A DNA stretch of 64,000 bases from Chloroflexota bacterium. GTDB taxonomy: Bacteria; Chloroflexota; Anaerolineae; Anaerolineales; Villigracilaceae. A program made the position numbers and the translations under genes. Numbering within the stretch: the stretch's first letter is position 1; each line of letters opens with the position of its first letter. Under the pieces are notes generated by a model. It was given only the letters and a program-made list of their open reading frames with translations. It was not told the origin of the DNA and did no database searches. The stretch spans positions 124,001-188,000 of the forward strand of contig JAIOAU010000005.1 of NCBI GenBank assembly GCA_019873655.1. The letters run 5' to 3'. Below are positions 54,812-64,000 of this stretch, in pieces.

Positions 54812-55861
54812 TTAAGCCATCGGCCAGAAGGTCGGCAGGAAGACCCGCAGGAGCGTATCGGCCAGCAGGCCCAGGATGAGCAGGCCGCCGAACATGCGGT
54901 TGTGATAGAAGGCAAAACCCGAGAACCAGGTCGGCCAGGCCGGCCAGTCTTTGGGCGGCTCGGCGGGACGCGGTCGCGTCAGCACGCGCAGGGCCAGCAG
55001 AGCGCGCTTGCCAGCCAGGAAGACGATCAACATGACCGGCGTGAAGTAGCGCGGCGCAAAGACCAAATAGACGATGACGGCATAGGTCAGCACCAGCGCG
55101 GCCATGTTGACATAGCGGGCGGCCTTCTCGCCGATCTTGACCGGCAGCGTGCCGACGCCCTTGCGCTTGTCCTCCTCCAACTTGTCAATGTGCTTGCCGA
55201 CGTTGATGCTCGCCACGCTCAGGCCGAACGGCACGCCCGCCAGGGCGACCTTCCAGAGGTTGGTCAAGTTCTCTGGCTGGCCCTTGGCGAGGACGATGTA
55301 CACGCCGGCAAAGAAGATCGGCCCCCAGATGAGAAAGATCATCAACTCGCCCAGGCCGATGTACTTGAGCGGCCAGGTGTAGAACAGCACCATCAGCGCC
55401 CCAAAGCCGAACAGGCCAAGGACGATCGGCGAGAAGCCGGTGTACCACAGGGCGTAAAAACCGGCCGCGCAGGCCAGCGCCCCGCTGACGACGAACCAGC
55501 GCAACTGCTGTCGCTTGGTCCAGAAGCCCTGCACCAGCGGGTGGACGCCGTATTGGATGCGGAAATAATCGTCCTTGTCCACGCCCTTGCTGAAGTCGGT
55601 GTAATCGTTGAGCAAATTGTTCGTGCCGTGGGCGAGGAACAGGCCGAGGGTCACGATCAGCCAGGGCAGCCAGGCGAAATAGCCGTCGCGCCAGGCCAGG
55701 AATCCGGCCATGACACAGGCGTAGATCGTCACCGTCGTCACGGCCGAGCGGGTGGCGATCAGCCACTTCGAGACGACATCCAGCGCATCCCACTCCTCTT
55801 TGCTGTCCATCTTGACCAGAGTCGAGAGCGCCTTGCCCCACATGTTGAAATTGATTTTCAT
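54812..55861 (-). CDS. UbiA-type prenyltransferase
   Basis: The 349-residue membrane enzyme has eight to nine helices and both Asp motifs: NNLLNDYTDFSKGVDKDDY (NDxxD, near residues 83-100) and GKHIDKLEEDKRKGVGTLPVKIG. It joins a polyprenyl chain to an aromatic or other acceptor, for example menaquinone (MenA-like) or a haem/chlorophyll-like precursor; the sequence does not settle which. GAGGAGG precedes the start. It is a single gene convergent with the HIT operon. Confidence 0.9.
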   Translation of the reverse strand: MKINFNMWGKALSTLVKMDSKEEWDALDVVSKWLIATRSAVTTVTIYACVMAGFLAWRDGYFAWLPWLIVTLGLFLAHGTNNLLNDYTDFSKGVDKDDYFRIQYGVHPLVQGFWTKRQQLRWFVVSGALACAAGFYALWYTGFSPIVLGLFGFGALMVLFYTWPLKYIGLGELMIFLIWGPIFFAGVYIVLAKGQPENLTNLWKVALAGVPFGLSVASINVGKHIDKLEEDKRKGVGTLPVKIGEKAARYVNMAALVLTYAVIVYLVFAPRYFTPVMLIVFLAGKRALLALRVLTRPRPAEPPKDWPAWPTWFSGFAFYHNRMFGGLLILGLLADTLLRVFLPTFWPMA

Positions 55862-55894
55862 GGTGTCTCCTCCTCAGAGATTATAGAATGCGCT

Positions 55895-57367
55895 TCAACC
55901 GGCCGACTGACCGGCCAATTGCCGGGCGCGTTCGATGACCTTGCGAATCAGCCCGCTGAAGATGAAGCCGTGGATGGGATAGAGCAGATACCAGTATAGC
56001 AGGCCGGGCAGACCTTTGGGCTCGTAAAAGGCGGTCTGCACGACCAGGTTCTTCCCCGGCGATTGAGGAATGACCTCGAATTGCAGCCAGGCCTTGCCAG
56101 CGACTTTCATCTCCGCCCGCAGACGCATCAGCCGGTCGGGTTCGAGGGCCTCCACACGCCAGAAGTCGAGGGCGTCGCCGACGCGCAGTTCGTCGGGGTG
56201 GCGGCGGCCGCGCCGGAAGCCCACCCCGCCGAGCAGCCGGTCAATGACGCCGCGCACCTGCCAGACCCAGTTGGCGTACAGCCAGCCGCGCTCCCCGCCC
56301 AGGCCGGTAAAACTGCGATAGACGGCCTCGGCCGGCAGGGTCGTCAGATAGCGGCGGCGTTCGATGAGCAGGCCCTCCTGGGTGGTCAGCGTGACCGGGA
56401 CGACGTCGCCGGTGGCGGAGACTTGGGCGTCGCTCCAGGTCGTCTCGACCTGGTCGGTGTAGATGCGCGCCAGGGCGCGCTGGAGCGAGGTGGCGTAGTC
56501 GCGCGGCTGGATGTCGGGGAAGAGGCGGCGGGCAGAATCATCGCGCACGATCACCTCATTCCGCATGCCTTCGATGAGCGCAAAGACCAGCCGCGCCGGG
56601 ATGGGCGTAATCCAGTGCAGCCAGGCGGCGCAGAGTTTCAACGGTAGGAAGGGCAGAATGATCATCTTCCGGCGCAGGCCGCGCGCCCGAGCGTAGCCGC
56701 GCATCATCTCATGATAGGTGATCACGTCCGCGCCGCCGATCTCGATAATGCGGTGCTGCCCAATGTGTTCCTCGGCCAGCGTCAGGGCGGCGATGAGGTA
56801 ATCGAGGACATCGCGCACCGAGATGGGCTGCATGCGCGTCTCGACCCAGGGCGGGCAAAACAGGATGGGCATGCCCTCGACCGTGTAGCGCATCATCTCG
56901 AAGGCGGCGCTGCCTGAACCGATGATGACCGCGGCCCGGAATTCGATGGTCGGGACGCCATACGCGGCAAGCGCTTTGCCGACCTCCTGCCGGGAACGCA
57001 GGTGCGGCGAGAGGCTCTGTTCCGGGTCGCCCAGGCCGCCCAGGTAAATGATGCGCTTCACGCCCGCCTGCTGGGCCGCCAGGCCGAAGGCGCGGGCGGC
57101 GGCCAAATCGCGCTGATGGAAGTTGCTCCCCTTGCTCATGCTGTGAATCAGATAATAAGCCGCATCGACCCCCTCCATGGCCGCGGCCAAAGCGGTCGGA
57201 TTCAAGACATCCCCCTGGACGACTTCGACCCGCGGCCGCCAGGCGCGTCCCTGCAATTGGGCCGGGTTGCGGACCAGGACGCGCACTTCATAGCCGCGTT
57301 CGAGCAGGCGCGGCGTCAGCCGCCCGCCGATGTAACCGGTTGCGCCGGTGACCAGGATGCGTTTCAT
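55895..57367 (-). CDS. NAD(P)-binding SDR with C-terminal DUF2867 domain
   Basis: The 490-residue protein has an N-terminal atypical SDR domain (GATGYIGGRLTPRLLERGYEVRVLVR, VVQGDVLNP, YYLIHSM, IIYLGGLGD) of about 300 residues, then a DUF2867 domain from about residue 335 (WSDAQVSATGDVVPVTLTT to FYEPKGLPGLLYWYLLYPIHGFIFSGLI). The last part has a hydrophobic segment. Similar proteins occur in cyanobacteria and Chloroflexi as membrane-proximal oxidoreductases. The UbiA gene follows downstream (33 bp gap), so the two may act in one pathway for a quinone or lipid. Confidence 0.9.
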   Translation of the reverse strand: MKRILVTGATGYIGGRLTPRLLERGYEVRVLVRNPAQLQGRAWRPRVEVVQGDVLNPTALAAAMEGVDAAYYLIHSMSKGSNFHQRDLAAARAFGLAAQQAGVKRIIYLGGLGDPEQSLSPHLRSRQEVGKALAAYGVPTIEFRAAVIIGSGSAAFEMMRYTVEGMPILFCPPWVETRMQPISVRDVLDYLIAALTLAEEHIGQHRIIEIGGADVITYHEMMRGYARARGLRRKMIILPFLPLKLCAAWLHWITPIPARLVFALIEGMRNEVIVRDDSARRLFPDIQPRDYATSLQRALARIYTDQVETTWSDAQVSATGDVVPVTLTTQEGLLIERRRYLTTLPAEAVYRSFTGLGGERGWLYANWVWQVRGVIDRLLGGVGFRRGRRHPDELRVGDALDFWRVEALEPDRLMRLRAEMKVAGKAWLQFEVIPQSPGKNLVVQTAFYEPKGLPGLLYWYLLYPIHGFIFSGLIRKVIERARQLAGQSAG

Positions 57368-57390
57368 GCCTCTATTCTAATTCACTTTAC

Positions 57391-57417
57391 AAAAAACCTC
57401 CCGGCGGCGGGAGGTTT
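57391..57417 (-). terminator. Terminator for the Ddl-like gene
   Basis: On the minus strand a 10-bp stem (AAACCTCCCG with CGGGAGGTTT) ends in six T residues, just after the stop at 57428. Confidence 0.88.
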
Positions 57418-57427
57418 CAGGAGCGAT

Positions 57428-58594
57428 TCAGTGGCCGGATGAACGCCGTCTGGGAATCATGGCCGGTTCGCGCGGCGGAATCATGCCCCAGCGGCTGGCG
57501 CCCAGGTAGAGGATTTCGAGAATCAGATCGGCGTAGGAAATGCCCTGGGCGTTGGCCATCAGGCACAGGTCCGAGTAGTCGGGAGTCAGGCCGGGGAGGG
57601 TGTTGATTTCGAGCAGACGGGGATTGCCCTCGGCGTCCAGGCGGATGTCGGTGCGGGAGACGTCCAGCGCGCCGAGGGTGATGTGCGCCCGCAGGGCCAG
57701 GTGCTGAAGTTTCTTTTCCAGTTCCGGTTCGATGTTCGCCGGGCAAATGTACCCCGGCGCGCCCTCCGCGCCGACCGACTGGGCCTTGGCCTCGATGCCG
57801 TACACGCCCGGCGTGACCGAGCGGCTGCTGTCCAGTTCGAGGATGGGGAAGCGGTGGAAGCCGTCCTTTTCGTACCAGGTTGGATGGCGGGAGTAGCGGG
57901 CGGCGTCGGGGCGGCCGAGGACGCCGACGGTGAATTCGCGGCCGGGCAGGAAGATTTCGACCAGCGCCGGCTGCTGGTAGGTGCGGATGATGTAATTGGC
58001 GCGCTCGCGCAATTCGGCCGGGTTGTTGACGATGGCATGCTGGTCCACGCCCATGCCGGTGCCCTCGCGGGCCGGTTTGACGAAGAGCGGGAAATGTTTT
58101 TCCAGTTCGGGGCGCAGCGGCTCGTCGCCGAAGGTGAACTCCTGGAAGGGCGCAACCGGCAGGTTGCGGTCGCGCCAGATGCGTTTGGTCAGGGTCTTGT
58201 CGAGCGAGATGGCGTTGGCCAGGACGCGCGAGCCGGTGTAGGGAATCTTGAGCAGTTCCAGCAGGGCAGGGGTCTGGGCCTCGCGGGCGTCGCCTCCCAG
58301 CCCTTCGGCGATGTTGAAACAAATATCGGGCTGGACCTCGCGCAGGGCATACGGCAGATTGGAGTCGGCCGGGATGAAGACAGTCGTATGCCCATCGGTC
58401 TCGATGGCAGCCCGGATGTGATCGATGGTCTCGATGTAATCATAGTCCGCGCCAGCGTCAGGGGGAACGTCGGGCGGCAGGGGTTTGCCGCGCTCCTTAA
58501 TGTTGGCCAGGACGGCCACCCGCCAGTACCGCGCCAGGCGCGGCCGGGGACTGGGGGGCTTTTTGGTTTCCTTTCCTTGTTGGGTTGATTTCAT
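57428..58594 (-). CDS. D-alanine--D-alanine ligase-like ATP-grasp enzyme
   Basis: The 388-residue protein has the ATP-grasp fold: the N-terminal FIPADSNLPYALREVQPDICFNIAEGLGGDAREAQTPALLELL (residues about 72-114), SDKTLTKRIW-like LDKTLTKRIW, LPLFVKPAREGTGMGVDQ, and the C-terminal DIRLDAEGNPRLLEINTLPGLTPDYS. The core matches Ddl and its relatives that ligate D-amino acids or other carboxylates. No mur genes lie near, so substrate may differ from D-Ala. It is slightly longer than typical Ddl (N-terminal extension KSTQQGKETKKPPSPRPR, basic). Terminator downstream at 57391. Confidence 0.88.
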   Translation of the reverse strand: MKSTQQGKETKKPPSPRPRLARYWRVAVLANIKERGKPLPPDVPPDAGADYDYIETIDHIRAAIETDGHTTVFIPADSNLPYALREVQPDICFNIAEGLGGDAREAQTPALLELLKIPYTGSRVLANAISLDKTLTKRIWRDRNLPVAPFQEFTFGDEPLRPELEKHFPLFVKPAREGTGMGVDQHAIVNNPAELRERANYIIRTYQQPALVEIFLPGREFTVGVLGRPDAARYSRHPTWYEKDGFHRFPILELDSSRSVTPGVYGIEAKAQSVGAEGAPGYICPANIEPELEKKLQHLALRAHITLGALDVSRTDIRLDAEGNPRLLEINTLPGLTPDYSDLCLMANAQGISYADLILEILYLGASRWGMIPPREPAMIPRRRSSGH

Positions 58595-58695
58595 GAGAGT
58601 CCTCGTTTGATAAGATTTTGCAGAGGAGTAGTATATAACAATCTCCCTAAATGACAAGAGGAAAAAGGTCTGATTCGCCGCCCGGAGAATCAAAC

Positions 58696-58724
58696 TGGAC
58701 AATCATCCCTCTTTCAGGTATCAT
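58696..58724 (+). promoter_or_regulatory. atpA: Promoter for the atp operon
   Basis: TGGACA (58696-58701), 17 bp, TATCAT (58719-58724). It gives a leader of about 195 nt before atpA, which contains a GC hairpin (GCCCGGA...GTCCGGGC, near 58839-58862) but no recognised RNA element. The rest of the 330-bp gap back to 58595 holds only AT-rich sequence upstream of the Ddl-like gene. Confidence 0.55.
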
Positions 58725-58924
58725 TAGCGTCGCCTTTCACCAGGTGCAAGTCCGAGACAGCCTGATCTTGCCTGTGGAGACGCCCCATCGCATGAAGTGG
58801 TTCGGACGCGTTCGACAATCGAAGCGCCTGCCGCGCCCGGATTGGGATTCCCGTCCGGGCTGTTGTGCGTAGAACGAGAGAGACTTAACGGCGCTCACCG
58901 TTTGCATCCAAGCCCGGAGGCCAA

Positions 58925-60586
<1,662 letters not shown>

Positions 60587-60590
60587 GCGG

Positions 60591-60674
60591 GTGACGAGTG
60601 ACGAGTGAAGAGTGACGAGTGAAGAGTGACGAGTGAAGGGTGACGAGTGACGAGAAACGAGTGGCGAGTGACGA
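60591..60674. repeat. GTGACGA-type heptamer tandem repeat between atpA and atpG
   Basis: Variants of GTGACGA and GTGAAGA repeat about twelve times over 84 bp (GTGACGAGTGACGAGTGAAG and similar). It lies in the gap between atpA and atpG and would change length easily by slippage. Confidence 0.85.
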
Positions 60675-60706
60675 TCAGACTCCTGATTAACGACTAGAGA
60701 CGATTT

Positions 60707-61606
60707 ATGCCCTCAGCCCGTGAAATGCGGATGCGAATCCGCAGTGTCAAGAACATTTCGCAGGTGACGCGCGCCCTCGAGGCGGTCAGCGCCAGCAAGG
60801 TACGCAAGGCGGTGGCGGCCGTCCAGGCGACGCGTCCCTACGCGACCAAAGCCTGGCAGGTGTTGACGCACATCGCCGGCCAGCCCGGGCAGGCGACTCT
60901 GCATCCGCTGCTCAGCCGCAGGCCCGAGGTCCGCAACGTGCTGGTGGTGGTCATCAGCAGCGACCGCGGCCTGGCCGGGGCGTACAACACCAACATCATC
61001 CGCTACGCTACGCAGCGCTTCGAGGGGCTGACTGCGAATGTCAGTTACATCGCCGTCGGCCGCAAGGGACGCGACATGCTGCTGCGCCGCCGCAAGCAGG
61101 TGATCGCCGAGTTCAGCAACCTGCCGCCGGCGCCGTCCTTCGCCGATGTCTCGGCGATCGGCCGCCTGGCCGTGGACGATTTTCTGAACGGCGTGGCAGA
61201 TGAAGTGTGGTTGGTTTACACAGACTTTATCAACATGGTGCGGCAGGAACCGGTCGTCCGCAAACTCCTGCCGCTGGAGATCGGCGAAGCGCAGGACCGC
61301 GTTCAGGTCTTCGAACATCAGCATTTGAAGGCGGCTTACATTTACGAGCCGGGCGAGCGCGAAATCCTGGACAACATCATCCCGCGCTTTACGGCGTTGC
61401 AGGTCTATCAGGCCATTCTCGAAGCGCAGGCCTCGGAACACGCCGCCCGCATGGTGGCGATGCGCAACGCGACCGACAATGCGCTGGAACTGGTGGGGCA
61501 GTTGCAGTTGGATTACAACAAGGCCCGCCAGCAGACAATCACCAACGACTTGCTGGATATTGCCGGCGGCGCGGAAGCGCTGGCGCGGGCAAACGCCCAG
61601 CAGTAG
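60707..61606 (+). CDS. atpG: F-type ATP synthase subunit gamma
   Basis: AtpG is the rotating central stalk. The 299-residue protein starts SAREMRMRIRSVKNISQVTRALEAVSASKVRKA, the conserved N-terminal helix, and ends with the C-terminal helix ARMVAMRNATDNALELVGQLQLDYNKARQQTITNDLLDIAGGAEAL. Length is normal. The start has no strong ribosome-binding site; the ATG follows the repeat array. atpD starts 18 bp later. Confidence 0.95.
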   Translation: MPSAREMRMRIRSVKNISQVTRALEAVSASKVRKAVAAVQATRPYATKAWQVLTHIAGQPGQATLHPLLSRRPEVRNVLVVVISSDRGLAGAYNTNIIRYATQRFEGLTANVSYIAVGRKGRDMLLRRRKQVIAEFSNLPPAPSFADVSAIGRLAVDDFLNGVADEVWLVYTDFINMVRQEPVVRKLLPLEIGEAQDRVQVFEHQHLKAAYIYEPGEREILDNIIPRFTALQVYQAILEAQASEHAARMVAMRNATDNALELVGQLQLDYNKARQQTITNDLLDIAGGAEALARANAQQ

Positions 61607-63031
<1,425 letters not shown>

Positions 63032-63039
63032 GTGTCCCA

Positions 63040-63089
63040 GTGTCAAGGGTCGCGTGCGCCAAATCACGTGACACCGGAACACTTGACAC
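63040..63089. repeat. Inverted repeat between atpD and atpC
   Basis: GTGTCAAG (63040-63047) and its complement CTTGACAC (63082-63089) flank a GTGTC/GACAC-rich stretch, with further partial copies (AGTGTCC, GTGACACC). It resembles low-complexity repeat expansions in other intergenic regions of the window. Confidence 0.6.
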
Positions 63090-63101
63090 GGGAGAACCGA
63101 T

Positions 63102-63548
63102 ATGCCGATCCGTTGTGAAATCGTTTCGCAAGACAAGATGGTCTTCGAAGGCGATGCCGATATCGTCATCCTGCCGGGGTCGGAGGGCGAGATGGGCATC
63201 CTGCCCAATCACGGCCCGCTGTTGACCTCGCTGAAATACGGCATCATCACCGTGCGGATGGGCGGGCGGGAGGAGCATTTCACCGTCGCCGGCGGGATTG
63301 CAGAAGTCCAGCCGGACATCATCACCATCCTGGCCGACGCCGCCGAGAACGTGGAGGAAATCGACGTGGCCCGCGCCGAGGCGGCGCGCAAGCGCGCCGA
63401 GGAAGCCCTGGCCAAAGGCCCGCCGCCCGATACCGACGCGTATCTGGCCATCGAAGCCGCCCTGCGGCGCTCCAACCTGCGCTTGGAGGCGGCCAAGCGT
63501 TACCGGCGGAGCGGCCCAAAGCCGGGCCGAGTCGGGGAGGAGAGATAA
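63102..63548 (+). CDS. atpC: F-type ATP synthase subunit epsilon
   Basis: AtpC regulates and couples F1. The 148-residue protein shows the beta-sandwich start PIRCEIVSQDKMVFEGDADIVILPGSEGEMGILPNHGPLLTSLKYG and the C-terminal helical hairpin. Ends with a basic stretch (RYRRSGPKPGRVGEER). Start at ATG 63102 has GGAGAA upstream. The mreB-like gene follows 3 bp after its stop. Confidence 0.95.
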   Translation: MPIRCEIVSQDKMVFEGDADIVILPGSEGEMGILPNHGPLLTSLKYGIITVRMGGREEHFTVAGGIAEVQPDIITILADAAENVEEIDVARAEAARKRAEEALAKGPPPDTDAYLAIEAALRRSNLRLEAAKRYRRSGPKPGRVGEER

Positions 63549-63551
63549 GAA

Positions 63552-64000
63552 ATGAGCGCCTTCTCGAAAGATTTGGGCATCGATTTGGGGACGGTTCAAA
63601 CCCGCATTGCCGATTCCAGCGGCGTGCTGGTGGATGAGCCGACCGTAGCCGCCATCGTGGTGGAAGAGCAAAAGGTGGTCGAATATGGCAAGGCGGCCCG
63701 CGATATGCAGGGCCGGGTCTTGCCGGACACGATCGAACTGGCCCGTCCGCTGCAGAACGGGGTGGTCGCCGATTACGAAATCACCGAGGTGCTGCTGCGG
63801 GAACTGCTGAAACGCGTCAGCGGGCCGATGCGCATCTTCCGGCCGCGGGCGATGATCACTGTCCCCTATGGCGTGACCAGCGTGGAGTCTCGGGCGGTCC
63901 ACGAGGCGGTTCTGGCAGCGGGCAGCCGCGAAGCCTACCTCATCCAGCAGCCGCTGGCCGCCGCGATCGGCATGGACCTGCCCATCGGCTCGCCGACCGG
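63552..64000 (+). CDS. mreB: MreB-like rod-shape protein (3' truncated by window)
   Basis: The visible 149 residues start MSAFSKDLGIDLGTVQTRIADSSGVL, then VDEPTVAAIV, YGKAARDMQGR, ARPLQNGVVADYEITEVLLREL and PYGVTSVESRAV, all hallmarks of MreB (actin-fold ATPase guiding lateral wall synthesis). A strong GGAGGAGAG overlaps the end of atpC. The gene continues beyond base 64000. A cell-shape gene so tightly linked to the ATP synthase operon is unusual. Confidence 0.92.
   Translation, partial: MSAFSKDLGIDLGTVQTRIADSSGVLVDEPTVAAIVVEEQKVVEYGKAARDMQGRVLPDTIELARPLQNGVVADYEITEVLLRELLKRVSGPMRIFRPRAMITVPYGVTSVESRAVHEAVLAAGSREAYLIQQPLAAAIGMDLPIGSPT

Noticed and set aside
58794-58872. 26-codon open frame in the atp leader
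   Set aside because: No ribosome-binding site and no conservation evidence; probably chance.

Overview
This window is GC-rich bacterial chromosomal DNA, densely packed with genes and free of phage or plasmid modules. The gene content best fits the Chloroflexota, probably Anaerolineae: a MutL/GlmL-type ASKHA protein, a LPxTG-like anchored surface protein, lipoproteins with Pro/Thr linkers, multi-GAF histidine kinases, a FIST protein, an actinobacterial/archaeal-type inositol-phosphate synthase, and many short palindromic and direct intergenic repeats. This placement is inference from gene families, not a phylogeny.

Layout. 1-5370 is a plus-strand run of a membrane protein with WL..LRP-type motifs, a second membrane protein, the MutL-like ATPase, a soluble protein of unknown function and a sortase-type surface protein, closed by a terminator and an array of 36-bp repeats. 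5720-8866 (minus) encodes a phosphohexomutase, a DUF389-like membrane protein with an SH3 tail and a small HAD phosphatase. 8920-10992 holds a consensus promoter, a tryptophan-type T-box riboswitch, two tiny ORFs and a solitary trpB. 11103-16386 (minus) is a large PDZ/4xGAF histidine kinase followed by a FIST sensor protein. 16638-23067 holds deoC, gyrB with a membrane protein, a membrane protein, plsY and a metallo-beta-lactamase-fold hydrolase. 23327-28307 holds tRNA-Gly(TCC), lipA, an NfeD-type protease and a GH3 beta-glucosidase. 28407-32056 is a DUF58 plus transglutaminase pair. 32315-32643 is a minus-strand tRNA cluster (Phe, Gly-GCC, Cys) with its own promoter. 34187-35493 is infC-rpmI-rplT, in which IF3 has to start at a non-AUG codon.

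36450-44631 is the most unusual region. Behind an XRE-cupin regulator lie ten co-directional genes: an unrecognised protein, two paralogous small membrane proteins, an SCP2-like lipid carrier, an archaeal HMG-CoA-synthase-like enzyme, an SCP2-type thiolase, a DUF35 zinc-ribbon/OB-fold protein, another membrane protein, a possible chelatase-fold protein and an SDR. The thiolase/HMGCS-like/DUF35 trio resembles the archaeal acetoacetyl-CoA thiolase/HMG-CoA synthase complex, but a key His of the HMGCS-like enzyme appears to be replaced. The set looks like an uncharacterised C-C bond-forming (or cleaving) lipid or isoprenoid-like pathway at the membrane.

44703-54608 carries a macrodomain protein, a SpoU methyltransferase, a DUF711 protein, a beta-propeller lipoprotein, a minus-strand kinase-PfkB-M20 operon (the PfkB lacks its catalytic Asp), then ino1, a polysaccharide deacetylase-like lipoprotein and a HIT protein. 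54812-58594 (minus) holds a UbiA prenyltransferase, a two-domain SDR/DUF2867 protein and a Ddl-like ATP-grasp ligase. 58925-63548 is a reduced ATP synthase operon (alpha, gamma, beta, epsilon only), followed by an mreB-like gene that runs off the end of the window.
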